This document shows positions 1 to 6,444 of a stretch of DNA of 20,021 nt, in pieces. How positions within the stretch are numbered: position 1 is the first letter of the stretch; every line of letters starts with the position of its first letter. The notes beneath the pieces are model-generated. The model was not told the origin of the DNA and made no database searches. It saw only the letters and a list, made by a program, of their open reading frames with translations. The position numbers were made by a program, and so were the translations under genes. The stretch is from IMG/VR virus record IMGVR_UViG_3300047323_000485, positions 1 to 20,021 of that record. The stretch is one strand, 5' to 3'. This DNA is from a virus.

Positions 1-478
1 ACTTGCGCACGCGCTCGGCAATCTGCGCGACCGTCCAGCCAAGCCTCACGCGGTCCCGGCACTTGCGGCCCTGTTCGAGCCGCGTCAAGAGCAACTGCCC
101 CGAACTGTTGAGAACGTGGATATCCGCGTCCTCATCATTGCCGTTGAACTGGCGCACAGCCACGAGCAGGATTTCCTTGCCCTCGGCGATCAGTTCGTGG
201 AAGGCGACAAGGCGGCAGTGACCTTCGACCACATAGATTTGGTCGCCCTCAACGCGCACTTCGAGCGGCGGCATCGTGTCACCGGCGCGGATGAACCCCT
301 TCAGGTTGTCGATGTGCTCGCGCGTGCGGCGGCTCATGTTGACCATGTCGCGCGCGTTGAAACCGGGCTTGATGCTGATTGCGCGCGGATCAAGCATGTA
401 ATCGGTCACCTTTTTGATGCCGATTTCCGCCTGATCCTTGTTCTCGGCGATCTTTTTCAGGCTGACAAGGTTCGTCAT
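1..478 (-). CDS. ParB-like N-terminal domain protein (C-terminus beyond window)
   Basis: Translating the minus strand from the ATG at 478 gives about 159 residues with no stop before the window edge, so the gene is partial. The central part has the ParB/Srx fold signature: a segment ending in MPPLEVRVEGDQIYVVEGH, with GHCRLVAF matching the G-x-R-R-x-x-A box II that binds CTP in ParB proteins. The end visible here (LGWTVAQIAERVRK) looks like the start of a helix-turn-helix, as in chromosomal ParB. The start codon shares one base with the upstream stop (TAATG), so it is translationally coupled to the RdgC-like gene. Phage ParB-like proteins may act in DNA binding, as nucleases or in regulation; which applies cannot be told. 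No ParA partner is visible. Confidence 0.75.
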   Translation of the reverse strand, partial: MTNLVSLKKIAENKDQAEIGIKKVTDYMLDPRAISIKPGFNARDMVNMSRRTREHIDNLKGFIRAGDTMPPLEVRVEGDQIYVVEGHCRLVAFHELIAEGKEILLVAVRQFNGNDEDADIHVLNSSGQLLLTRLEQGRKCRDRVRLGWTVAQIAERVRK

Positions 479-1638
479 TACTTGACCTCCCGCACGAGGA
501 CGCGGCGCTCGCTGCCCGTCGTCATACCGCTGACGATGCCCGCCTTTTCCAGTTCCTCCAGAATCGCCGCTGCGCGGTTGTAGCCGATGCGCAGGTGACG
601 CTGCACGAGCGAGATAGATGCGCGGCGATGGACGATAACGATGGTTTTGGCCTGCTCGCACAGCGCGTCATCGTAGACATAGGGTGTCGCCTCGGCGACG
701 TCCTGCGCGGGCGCATCTGTCGGCTCGACGTCGTCGGTGTCCGCTTCGTCGGCCAGGTCGGCGGCCGTCTTTATACCGTCCAGCGAGTCGGCCAGTGCGC
801 TCACGAGCGTCGAGAGGGTCGATGCCATCAGCAGGAAATCAGCGGCGGCCGTCTGCTCGCTTTCGCCCTTGGGCTCTTTGAGCACGTCGAGCGGCGCGAT
901 GCGGCGCAGCACGAAACCCGACGAAAGCACGAACGAAAGCCGGTCGGCGTGCGTCATCGCGAGGCGCGTCACCAGCTTGCCCGTTTCAATCTGCCGCTTG
1001 ACGTCGGCCTGCTCGATGCTGACTTTCGAATACTTGACCGCGCCGCCGTTGGTGCCCGCGAACGTCGTATCGTCGTCAATCGTGAAGTCGGCGGGCGGCT
1101 CGCCAGCAACCCATTCCGTCATCGCCTGTACGGCGTTTTTCGTGGTTTGCAGCGTGCGCAGGCCGATATCCGTTTCAATGGCGCGGATCAGGTGCGAGAT
1201 AAAAAGCTCGGCGGCCGTTTGCGAGGCGGTATCAATCGCGAGCATGTTCGAGCGCAGGTCGATCCAGCCGCGCACGGTCTTGCGCACGGAGAACGCCTGC
1301 GAGAGCAGGGCATCCGTCACGTCCTCGCGAATCTCAGCCTTCTGTTTGCGGCCGGGCTTGAACCCTTGTTGACGCTCAACGAGCGTGCAGCGCGCGGCAA
1401 GCTCATCGAGCACGACGGACGCTGGCAGCACCTTGCGCTCGACGCACAGCGAGAGCATCAGGTGCTGATCGATGGCGAACACGAGCGAGGCGTTATCGCC
1501 ATGCGGCGGCACGAAGCCCGACGACTCCTTTTGCATGTCCGTGCACGGCGCATAGCGCTGGCGCGCGAGCGCTTCGTTGAGGCGGTCAATGCCCGGCATC
1601 GCGGCGAACGGGTAGAGGGTGAGATTGCGAAACCACAT
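478..1638 (-). CDS. RdgC-like recombination protein with C-terminal FtsK-gamma domain
   Basis: A 386-aa protein. The N-terminus (MWFRNLTLYPFAAM) and the next ~290 residues match RdgC, a ring-forming dsDNA-binding protein that modulates RecA; E. coli RdgC is about 300 aa. An acidic linker (about 293-322, with DEADTDDVEPTD) joins it to residues ~323-384, which match the FtsK gamma winged helix (RRASISLVQRHLRIGYNRAA, then ILEELEKAGIVS). That domain normally reads KOPS sequences and contacts XerD at the end of the FtsK motor, but no motor is present here. In the recognition helix, host FtsK has YNRAAR whereas this protein has YNRAAA. It lies downstream of the annealing protein and exonuclease and overlaps the ParB-like gene by one base. 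The ribosome site is weak (AGGAA about 13 nt before ATG). Domain calls are firm; the function is inference. Confidence 0.88.
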   Translation of the reverse strand: MWFRNLTLYPFAAMPGIDRLNEALARQRYAPCTDMQKESSGFVPPHGDNASLVFAIDQHLMLSLCVERKVLPASVVLDELAARCTLVERQQGFKPGRKQKAEIREDVTDALLSQAFSVRKTVRGWIDLRSNMLAIDTASQTAAELFISHLIRAIETDIGLRTLQTTKNAVQAMTEWVAGEPPADFTIDDDTTFAGTNGGAVKYSKVSIEQADVKRQIETGKLVTRLAMTHADRLSFVLSSGFVLRRIAPLDVLKEPKGESEQTAAADFLLMASTLSTLVSALADSLDGIKTAADLADEADTDDVEPTDAPAQDVAEATPYVYDDALCEQAKTIVIVHRRASISLVQRHLRIGYNRAAAILEELEKAGIVSGMTTGSERRVLVREVK

Positions 1639-1664
1639 GGTGTGTATCCAGTTCCTTTAGGGTA

Positions 1665-1709
1665 CGGTAACCCGTTACCGGGTGACATGACACTGATACC
1701 AACTGGTAT
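1665..1709. promoter_or_regulatory. Two dyads in the gap upstream of the RdgC-like gene
   Basis: The 104-bp gap between the exonuclease gene and the RdgC-like gene holds two perfect dyads. CGGTAAC-cc-GTTACCG is at 1665-1680 and ATACCA-ac-TGGTAT at 1696-1709. The first overlaps a competing dyad, ACCCG-ttac-CGGGT at 1670-1683, so two exclusive hairpins are possible. No convincing -35/-10 pair was found around them. They may be a regulator binding site or an RNA structure in the leftward transcript. Confidence 0.45.
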
Positions 1710-1742
1710 GAGTGATTGGGCTACAACTGCGAAGTCAGAAAA

Positions 1743-2450
1743 CTAGAACGCGGGCCGCGCGAGTGGATCGAGCAGGGCGGCGGCCTCGGCGATGACGGCC
1801 GGGTCACCCTGAAAGCGCTGAACCAGCTTGAGGCGGTATTCCTCAACGAGGTTGTCAAACGCAACGAGGTCAAGCGCCATCCTGTCGATGAAGTCATCGT
1901 CACGGCGCACGCGCCAGCGCACGAAATGACCATTGACCGGGCGCATGGCGGGGCAGTAGACGCAGAAGTCCCACCAGCTTTTATTCGTGATCCACATGCC
2001 GCCCATCACCTGATCCTCGAACTTGCCGTAGTCGTAGTCCAGATAGACCTTGCGCAGTTCGAGCGGGCTCACGAGGCACTTGTATTCGCTGCCGCCATCG
2101 CCTTCCGGGTCGCGGTCGATGGCACCGTCCGCGCTCGCGCCAAACTTGCGGTCATCGGTGAGCACGAGGCCCACCTGCCGCACGCGGCGACCAATGTCCT
2201 GCATGTGATGGTCGCGCGCCTCCGGTTCGAGTTTCTGGCCACGCGTCATCTGCCACGTTTGATGACCTTCATCGAGCGGCACGCCGCTGATACGCTCGAT
2301 GGCGAGGCGGAAAGCGTAGTTCTTTGCCGTCTCGGCGATTTCGCCGCCCGCCGTGTACTTGCGGGCAGTCGAAAACATGCTGGCGGTGATGACGCCAGCA
2401 CGCATCGCGTGCCATTCGGGCGTGCCCTGATCGCAAGCGAGTTCGATCAC
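1743..2450 (-). CDS. YqaJ-type viral exonuclease (lambda Exo-like)
   Basis: A 235-aa PD-(D/E)XK nuclease, the usual length for phage YqaJ recombinases. Visible motifs in order: QGTPEWHAMRAGVITAS (8-24), typical of the family N-terminus; GQKLEPEAR (71-79) with the conserved Glu; FGASADGAI (103-111) with the metal-binding Asp; and SEYKC (121-125), the E-x-K catalytic pair. The role expected from the family is 5'-3' resection of dsDNA ends to give 3' single strands for the partner annealing protein. Its ATG overlaps the stop of the ERF gene by 4 bp (2447-2450), giving a coupled exonuclease/annealase pair as in lambda Red. All key residues appear intact. Confidence 0.93.
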   Translation of the reverse strand: MIELACDQGTPEWHAMRAGVITASMFSTARKYTAGGEIAETAKNYAFRLAIERISGVPLDEGHQTWQMTRGQKLEPEARDHHMQDIGRRVRQVGLVLTDDRKFGASADGAIDRDPEGDGGSEYKCLVSPLELRKVYLDYDYGKFEDQVMGGMWITNKSWWDFCVYCPAMRPVNGHFVRWRVRRDDDFIDRMALDLVAFDNLVEEYRLKLVQRFQGDPAVIAEAAALLDPLARPAF

Positions 2451-3232
2451 AGGTCATCCTTGGGCGCGGCCTGCTGCGCGGCGGCCGGTGCTGCGGCCTT
2501 GCTCGTGCCGGTCGTAGCCGCCTTGGCGTTCGCAGCGGCGGGCGTGTCCAGTTCAGCGAGCAGGCGCTCATAGTGCGCCCGGTAGCGTTCCTTGTTTTCG
2601 GGCGAAAACTTGTTGAACGCTGCCGACAGTTCGCGCACGCTTTTCGCGTCGCGCAGCAGCGGCGATTCTGCCGGGTTCGAGGGTGCCGGATTGCGCGGCC
2701 CGCTTGCCGGTTCCGACGAATAGCTCGGTCCATCCATCGGGCCGTCATCGTCAGGATGCGCGTCTAGATCATCATCGGCCGCGACGCCAAGCATCGGCCC
2801 GACGATGTAACGGCGTAGGTACGTGATATACCCACCGAAATCCTTCAACTCGCCCTCGCGGCCTCGCGGGACGTCGAGCGTCGCCTCAATTCGTGCGCCG
2901 CTGCTGTGACCGAGAATCGTGCGGATCATCACACCGCCTTTATCGCTCGGCTTGTTCGTCACCAGTTGCGTGAGCGCGAGGTTGTTCGCGGCGCGCCCGG
3001 CCTTCGTCTTGTCCAGAATTTCGGAAAGGTCCGCGTACTTGAACGAATAGGATGCCTTGCCCTCGCGCGCCTTGATAAATGCGCTCTGATTTTTGGTGAT
3101 GGCTTCGAACGCGCCCTGAGCGGCAGCGAGTGCCGCGAAGAAATCGCCCATGTGACCGTTAGGCAACGGGATCAGGTTCAGGTCAACAGCAGGGAAAGCC
3201 TGCTCGCGCGTCATTTCGAGAGGTGCATTCAT
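2447..3232 (-). CDS. erf: ERF-family single-strand annealing protein
   Basis: A 261-aa protein with the ERF (P22 essential recombination function) core at about 35-157: YSFKYADLSEILD (62-74), LALTQL (85-90), and the signature GGYITYLRRYIVGPMLGVAA (133-152) followed by DDD. ERF proteins form rings that anneal complementary single strands and circularise or recombine phage DNA. The C-terminal ~100 residues are low-complexity, rich in Pro/Ala/Ser, and end in KDDL, probably a flexible tail. The ribosome site GGGGAG lies 8 nt before ATG, inside the end of the upstream coiled-coil gene, and the next gene (exonuclease) starts within this one. Partnership with YqaJ is the standard arrangement. Confidence 0.92.
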   Translation of the reverse strand: MNAPLEMTREQAFPAVDLNLIPLPNGHMGDFFAALAAAQGAFEAITKNQSAFIKAREGKASYSFKYADLSEILDKTKAGRAANNLALTQLVTNKPSDKGGVMIRTILGHSSGARIEATLDVPRGREGELKDFGGYITYLRRYIVGPMLGVAADDDLDAHPDDDGPMDGPSYSSEPASGPRNPAPSNPAESPLLRDAKSVRELSAAFNKFSPENKERYRAHYERLLAELDTPAAANAKAATTGTSKAAAPAAAQQAAPKDDL

Positions 3233-3238
3233 GGCGGC

Positions 3239-4582
3239 TTACTCCCCTTGTGCGGTTGCAATGGCGGCGTCGATACGGTCGGCGAGGTCACTCGTCGGGA
3301 CGTGCGCGCGCGCTTCGATGAGCAGGTCGAGCAGCGTTTCTGCGACGGCCTCGGCACGCTCGCGGGCGACGCGTGCGGCTTCCTCTTTCTCGCTCTGGAT
3401 GCGTGCGGCCTCATCGCGTGCCGCCTGCTCGGCGGCTTCTGCTGCTTCGCGTGCCTCGCGTGCCGTGCGCTCTGCTGCCTCGCGCCGCTCGCGCTCGGCA
3501 TTTTCTGCGGCCGTAGCTGCCGCTTCATCGCGACGCTGCTTCTCCGCGCGCAGTTCGGCAAGTTCGGCAGCGTCGGCCGCTGCCTGACGTGCTGCTGCTT
3601 CGTTCTTCAGCGCAGCGTCGAGCATGGTTTGCAGGACATTGCGCGTGTTCTCGATAGCGGCCGTCGCTTCGCCCGCCAGTTCATCAAACGTGGCCGGGTC
3701 GGTCTGATCGATGCGCGCCAGCTTGCGCGAGATTGCCTCGCTCGTTGCATCGACAACAGTCGTGGAAGCAAGCTCGATGTTGTGGATGCGCTCGCGCAGT
3801 GCCTCCTTGCGCTCGCGTGCGAGGTCTGCCTGCTGCTGTTCGGCCTGCAACCGCGCCAGCGATTCGCGCGCCCTTGCGTTTTCGAGGTGCTGATTCAGCG
3901 TCGCAATGCTGGCGCGGATCGCATCAGTTGCGGCGGGCACGTACTCCTGCCAGTCGCGGCGCGCGAGGTAATCGAACGAGGAAATCTCGGCAATGACCTT
4001 GGCAATGGTTTCCGACGTAGCCGACAGATACTGCGTGGGCATGTCGGTGAGTACCTTGAGGGCGGCCGTGTGCCCCTCGATGCGCTCGCTCTCGATGCGA
4101 GCCTTGCGGATGCTTTCCTCTTTCTCTTTTGCCGTCTGCGCGTCAATCTGCTCTTTGATCGGCGTGAGAATCGAATCGACCTCGGCAACGATGTAATCGC
4201 GCTTGCCGCGCGCGTCAGCCGTCATTTCCAGAATCGGGCTGTTCCAGGCGGTGTACGCCTCCTTCATTTCCGTTTTCAGCTTGGACAGGCGCGAGGTGAC
4301 TTTCTTCGCCTGCTGCATGCCTTCCGGCGTTTCGACTGCGAACCGTGCGCCGTCGAGAAAGTGGTGCAGCGCTGCGATGTGCAGATCGCGTACCGGGTAT
4401 TGCAGCGGCGTGATGTTGGCGATGATTTCGCCCTCGCCGGTGACAAACGGCTTGTCAATAAACGGCTTGATTTTGAGGGGTTCCGGTGCCTCGACAATTG
4501 CCAGCGTGCGCGTGACGACGTCCATATCGTCGGCTGCGGCTGCGGTGTCGATCACTTCTGAAACGTCGCTCATGTTCGTCAT
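3239..4582 (-). CDS. Long coiled-coil protein of the recombination operon
   Basis: A 447-aa protein, not firmly assigned. Residues ~90-160 are helical and charged (KVTSRLSKLKTEMKEAYTAW, then KRDYIVAEVDSILTPIKEQI), a pattern like phage DUF1351-type proteins that accompany annealing proteins. Residues ~335-430 form an almost continuous Glu/Ala/Arg coiled coil (stretches such as AERERREAAERTAREAREAA). No catalytic motif was seen. It ends 6 bp before the ERF gene and shares its leftward transcript, so a structural or loading role beside the annealing protein is plausible but inferred. The strong periodic codon bias makes a long false frame on the opposite strand. Confidence 0.8.
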   Translation of the reverse strand: MTNMSDVSEVIDTAAAADDMDVVTRTLAIVEAPEPLKIKPFIDKPFVTGEGEIIANITPLQYPVRDLHIAALHHFLDGARFAVETPEGMQQAKKVTSRLSKLKTEMKEAYTAWNSPILEMTADARGKRDYIVAEVDSILTPIKEQIDAQTAKEKEESIRKARIESERIEGHTAALKVLTDMPTQYLSATSETIAKVIAEISSFDYLARRDWQEYVPAATDAIRASIATLNQHLENARARESLARLQAEQQQADLARERKEALRERIHNIELASTTVVDATSEAISRKLARIDQTDPATFDELAGEATAAIENTRNVLQTMLDAALKNEAAARQAAADAAELAELRAEKQRRDEAAATAAENAERERREAAERTAREAREAAEAAEQAARDEAARIQSEKEEAARVARERAEAVAETLLDLLIEARAHVPTSDLADRIDAAIATAQGE

Positions 4583-4626
4583 TTGGTGTCTCGCGTGGTG
4601 GTTGCGATGGAAAGGGCCGGGCGGCC

Positions 4627-4767
4627 TTACTGGGCGGTGACGCGGATTTTGCAGAGGCCGAACTTCGTCACGGCCTCATCCCATGCGTCAAAGCTATGTG
4701 CGGCGCGCGTGGTGTAGTGGCGCGCGATGCCTGCCCAGTTCGTTACGGTCACTGCAAACGTCAACAT
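4627..4767 (-). CDS. 46-aa hypothetical protein, first gene of the left operon
   Basis: Starting at the ATG at 4767 gives 46 residues (MLTFAVTVTNWAGIARHYTT to the end at KIRVTAQ). A good ribosome site (GAGGGAG, about 8 nt upstream) supports this start over an upstream in-frame ATG at 4875, which would lie in the promoter and operators. No family is recognised. It is the promoter-proximal gene of the leftward recombination operon, with a 44-bp gap to the coiled-coil gene. Small proteins in this position in phages are sometimes host-targeting inhibitors, but nothing in this sequence shows that. Confidence 0.65.
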   Translation of the reverse strand: MLTFAVTVTNWAGIARHYTTRAAHSFDAWDEAVTKFGLCKIRVTAQ

Positions 4768-4803
4768 TGCTCGCTCCCTCAGTAAGGTTTCCGGGACATA
4801 GAC

Positions 4804-4817
4804 ATAGATATGTCTAT
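4804..4817. promoter_or_regulatory. Left operator site 1
   Basis: ATAGATATGTCTAT, an imperfect 14-bp dyad of the family shared across the window (consensus near ATAGACGCGTCTAT). It lies just past the expected start of the leftward transcript. It is embedded in a longer perfect inverted repeat, CATAGACATA-ga-TATGTCTATG (4797-4818). Confidence 0.75.
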
Positions 4818-4825
4818 GAGGGACG

Positions 4826-4853
4826 ATTATAGATACATCAATAACGACGTCAA
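4826..4853 (-). promoter_or_regulatory. Leftward early promoter (PL-like)
   Basis: On the minus strand TTGACG (4853-4848) is followed after 16 bp by a perfect TATAAT (4831-4826), with an expected start near 4819. This is a strong sigma70-type promoter driving the recombination operon. An A/T tract (4876-4893) lies upstream where an UP element could sit. Operator dyads overlap the -10/spacer, flank the -35 and cover the start site, so repressor binding should block it. Confidence 0.8.
4829..4842. promoter_or_regulatory. Left operator site 2
   Basis: ATAGATACATCAAT overlaps the -10 element and spacer of the leftward promoter. Its centre is 25 bp from site 1 and 24 bp from site 3, close to the spacing of lambda operators that allows cooperative repressor binding. 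Confidence 0.7.
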
Positions 4854-4866
4854 TAGACGCGTCAAT
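4853..4866. promoter_or_regulatory. Left operator site 3
   Basis: ATAGACGCGTCAAT matches the shared consensus at 13 of 14 positions and sits directly upstream of the leftward -35 element. Confidence 0.75.
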
Positions 4867-5160
4867 GAAGCACACAAAAAAACCGGGTTTTTTGGCGAAC
4901 AGAGGGGGGTGTTGCAGGGATCAGACAGTTAAGTAAGGCTCAGATTATTTTTGACGTCGCCCCACGCAAGACTTTGTTGCGCTTGGTGACATAATTTTTG
5001 GGTAAGCCTTATGACTGACGTCTTTTATGCAATGAATCGGAAACGGAAGGAAGGTTCGTGAAAGGCGCAAGCGTTTGCACCTCGGAAACATGCGATGAAA
5101 GTAGGTAAGGTCTACCGAAGTGGCGCACCAATAGTATGCGCAAAGTGCAATCGTCAGAAC

Positions 5161-5186
5161 AAATGCCCGCTTGCGCGGGCATTTTT
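5161..5186. terminator. Bidirectional intrinsic terminator
   Basis: A perfect 10-bp stem (AAATGCCCGC / GCGGGCATTT) with a TTGC loop. It is followed by a T run on the plus strand (ATTTTTC) and a weaker one on the minus strand (ATTTGTTC). It lies about 60 bp past the repressor stop, so it probably ends the repressor transcript and insulates the left promoter. The better plus-strand T run would also stop any rightward transcript from the gap. Confidence 0.8.
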
Positions 5187-5208
5187 CTATGGTTAAATGC
5201 GACTCCCC

Positions 5209-5232
5209 TAACAAACACGTAAGCGTTTGTTA
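5209..5232. repeat. Inverted repeat just after the repressor gene
   Basis: TAACAAACAC and GCGTTTGTTA are 10-bp arms with one mismatch and a 4-bp spacer, starting 13 bp past the repressor stop. There is no T run on either side, so it is not a clear terminator. It may be an mRNA 3' structure or a protein site. Confidence 0.45.
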
Positions 5233-5244
5233 CAGAAGTGTGGG

Positions 5245-5976
5245 CTAACCCTGACGGTAAATGTAACGACCGATCAGCATGAGGCTCGCCGCCTTGTCGG
5301 CGGTGTACTCCTCATCGGGATAGCGGACCTTGTCCGGGTTATCGCACGAGAGAATAACGTGACCATCACTGCGCCGGAACACACGTTTGATGCGAGGCCC
5401 GTCCGGTGTGTCGAGCACGTAGATCAGGCCGTTCTCCAGGCGATCGGTTTGTGTTGTGTGAATTAGTACGGTGTCTCCATGCACGATGAAGTTTGCCCCG
5501 CTGTCCCCGTCTGCAATGACGGCACGCACATCATCCGGCTTAACCCCGAGCCGATCAAAAAAAGCCTGATCCTTGTAGACGCGGCCGACAGCCTTCTGAA
5601 TATCCGCCACGTCTGGCTTGCCGCTCGCATTGCCGCCACAACTGCCTCGCGAGGACGGAAGGAAATCAATTCTGTATTCCGGCTCGGTGCCGTGTGCAAA
5701 GGTGCGGCGCAAGCCACTTGGCTGTCCTGTTGGTTTCTTTTCCCCGAGCCCTGTTTCGAGCCATAACGCTGAGACGTTGAGGGCGTGTGCGAACGACCCG
5801 ATGCTGTAAGAGGTAGTCGACTCGTTTCGCTCCAGCGCTGAAATCGTTGGCTGAGTGACGCCAACGACTTTCGCAAGCGCTCCCTGTGAAAGCCCCATTT
5901 CGATCCGGCATTGGCGGATGCGGTCGCCCAACTGCGTGACGGGCGGCGGCGACTCGTGCGCGTTCTTTTTTGTCAT
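5245..5976 (-). CDS. CI-like phage repressor (XRE HTH plus S24/LexA-type domain)
   Basis: A 243-aa repressor. The ATG at 5976 is chosen because GAGAG lies 6 nt upstream and the HTH begins soon after; a longer frame would run into the operators. Residues ~16-72 form an XRE helix-turn-helix (IRQCRIEMGLSQGALAKVVG, then VTQPTISALERNES). Residues ~131-240 resemble the S24 domain: Ser159 in DGDSGANF and Lys197 in PRIKRVFR fit the Ser/Lys dyad, 38 residues apart. The usual D-S-M-x-P is altered to D-S-G-A-N. Cys113-Gly114 (GSCGG) is a candidate self-cleavage site, though 46 residues before Ser159 is longer than usual. It is divergent from the Cro-like gene and is the likely binder of the dyads described here. 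Confidence 0.9.
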   Translation of the reverse strand: MTKKNAHESPPPVTQLGDRIRQCRIEMGLSQGALAKVVGVTQPTISALERNESTTSYSIGSFAHALNVSALWLETGLGEKKPTGQPSGLRRTFAHGTEPEYRIDFLPSSRGSCGGNASGKPDVADIQKAVGRVYKDQAFFDRLGVKPDDVRAVIADGDSGANFIVHGDTVLIHTTQTDRLENGLIYVLDTPDGPRIKRVFRRSDGHVILSCDNPDKVRYPDEEYTADKAASLMLIGRYIYRQG

Positions 5977-6013
5977 TGCTCTCAAATTTATAGGCTCGGA
6001 AATACTTGTTTTT

Positions 6014-6068
6014 ATAAGTTTGTCTATGACCCAACAGGCGCACTTATAGCACGGAAAAGCGCGTCTAT
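6014..6068. promoter_or_regulatory. Operator cluster upstream of the repressor gene
   Basis: Three candidate 14-bp dyads lie 20-21 bp apart centre to centre: ATAAGTTTGTCTAT (6014-6027), ATAAGTGCGCCTGT read on the minus strand (6034-6047), and AAAAGCGCGTCTAT (6055-6068). They lie in the 5' region of the repressor gene. A TATAAA at 6016-6011 on the minus strand could be the repressor -10, but no good -35 is seen. The middle site is the weakest. The arrangement suggests repressor autoregulation. Confidence 0.55.
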
Positions 6069-6116
6069 GGAAGCGAAAACGCAACTTTTGATATTTCTTA
6101 ATCTATACCCTCAGAT

Positions 6117-6130
6117 ACAAGCGCATCTAT
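6117..6130. promoter_or_regulatory. Right operator site, upstream of PR
   Basis: ACAAGCGCATCTAT matches the shared consensus at 10 of 14 positions. It lies just upstream of the -35 of the rightward promoter. Confidence 0.6.
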
Positions 6131-6137
6131 GTTCGCC

Positions 6138-6166
6138 TTGTCACAAACAATAGACATGCTTATACT
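6138..6166 (+). promoter_or_regulatory. Rightward early promoter (PR-like)
   Basis: TTGTCA (6138-6143) and TATACT (6161-6166) are separated by 17 bp, a strong sigma70-type promoter with an expected start near 6173 and a leader of about 44 nt before the Cro-like ATG. An operator dyad lies in its spacer. Confidence 0.8.
6150..6163. promoter_or_regulatory. Right operator site inside PR spacer
   Basis: ATAGACATGCTTAT matches the shared consensus at 10 of 14 positions. It occupies the spacer and the first bases of the -10 of the rightward promoter, so bound repressor would exclude RNA polymerase. Confidence 0.65.
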
Positions 6167-6216
6167 CTGCATCGCCTCATGTAAGGTCGTCTCGATTGGA
6201 CAACAACAGGTAGAAA

Positions 6217-6432
6217 ATGCAGATAGCAGAAGATATTCGCGCCCTGCGCACCATTGCGGGCCTGACGCAGCAGCAGATAGCCGACGCCATTGGTTGCACG
6301 CAGCCGCACGTATCGCATCTGGAAAACCACACCGCGACCAAGCCGCGTACGAGCGCAGCCGTGGTTGCTGGCATCACGAAGCTGAAGCGCAAGTACGCGA
6401 AGAAGCTCGCCGCCGCCACGCAGGCATCGTAA
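6217..6432 (+). CDS. Cro-like XRE DNA-binding protein
   Basis: A 71-aa protein that is almost entirely one XRE helix-turn-helix (IRALRTIAGLTQQQIADAIG, then CTQPHVSHLENHTA), followed by a basic tail (KLKRKYAKKLAAA). It is the first gene after the rightward promoter, divergent from the repressor, which is the position of Cro in lambdoid phages. AGGT lies 5 nt before the ATG. It could instead be a CII-like activator, but its size and place favour Cro. Confidence 0.82.
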   Translation: MQIAEDIRALRTIAGLTQQQIADAIGCTQPHVSHLENHTATKPRTSAAVVAGITKLKRKYAKKLAAATQAS

Positions 6433-6444
6433 GAGGACCGCACG

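Larger units (their letters stand above)
4867..5244. other. Non-coding gap between left promoter and repressor gene
   Basis: No convincing gene was seen. Contents: an A/T-flanked inverted repeat at 4877-4893 (AAAAAACC-g-GGTTTTTT), a GC hairpin at 5161-5184, and an imperfect inverted repeat at 5209-5232. Two 16-codon frames on the plus strand (one preceded by GGAAGG near 5047-5054) are too short to support. The stretch 4900-5160 holds nothing else I can name. Confidence 0.5.

Noticed and set aside
595-1746. 383-codon open frame on the plus strand
   Set aside because: It lies opposite the RdgC/FtsK-gamma gene, whose domains are recognisable. The mirror protein is Arg/His-rich with no family features.
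2906-4561. 551-codon open frame on the plus strand
   Set aside because: It is the mirror of the leftward coiled-coil gene and the start of the ERF gene, both with better protein features and coupling. Long antisense frames are common in GC-rich DNA.
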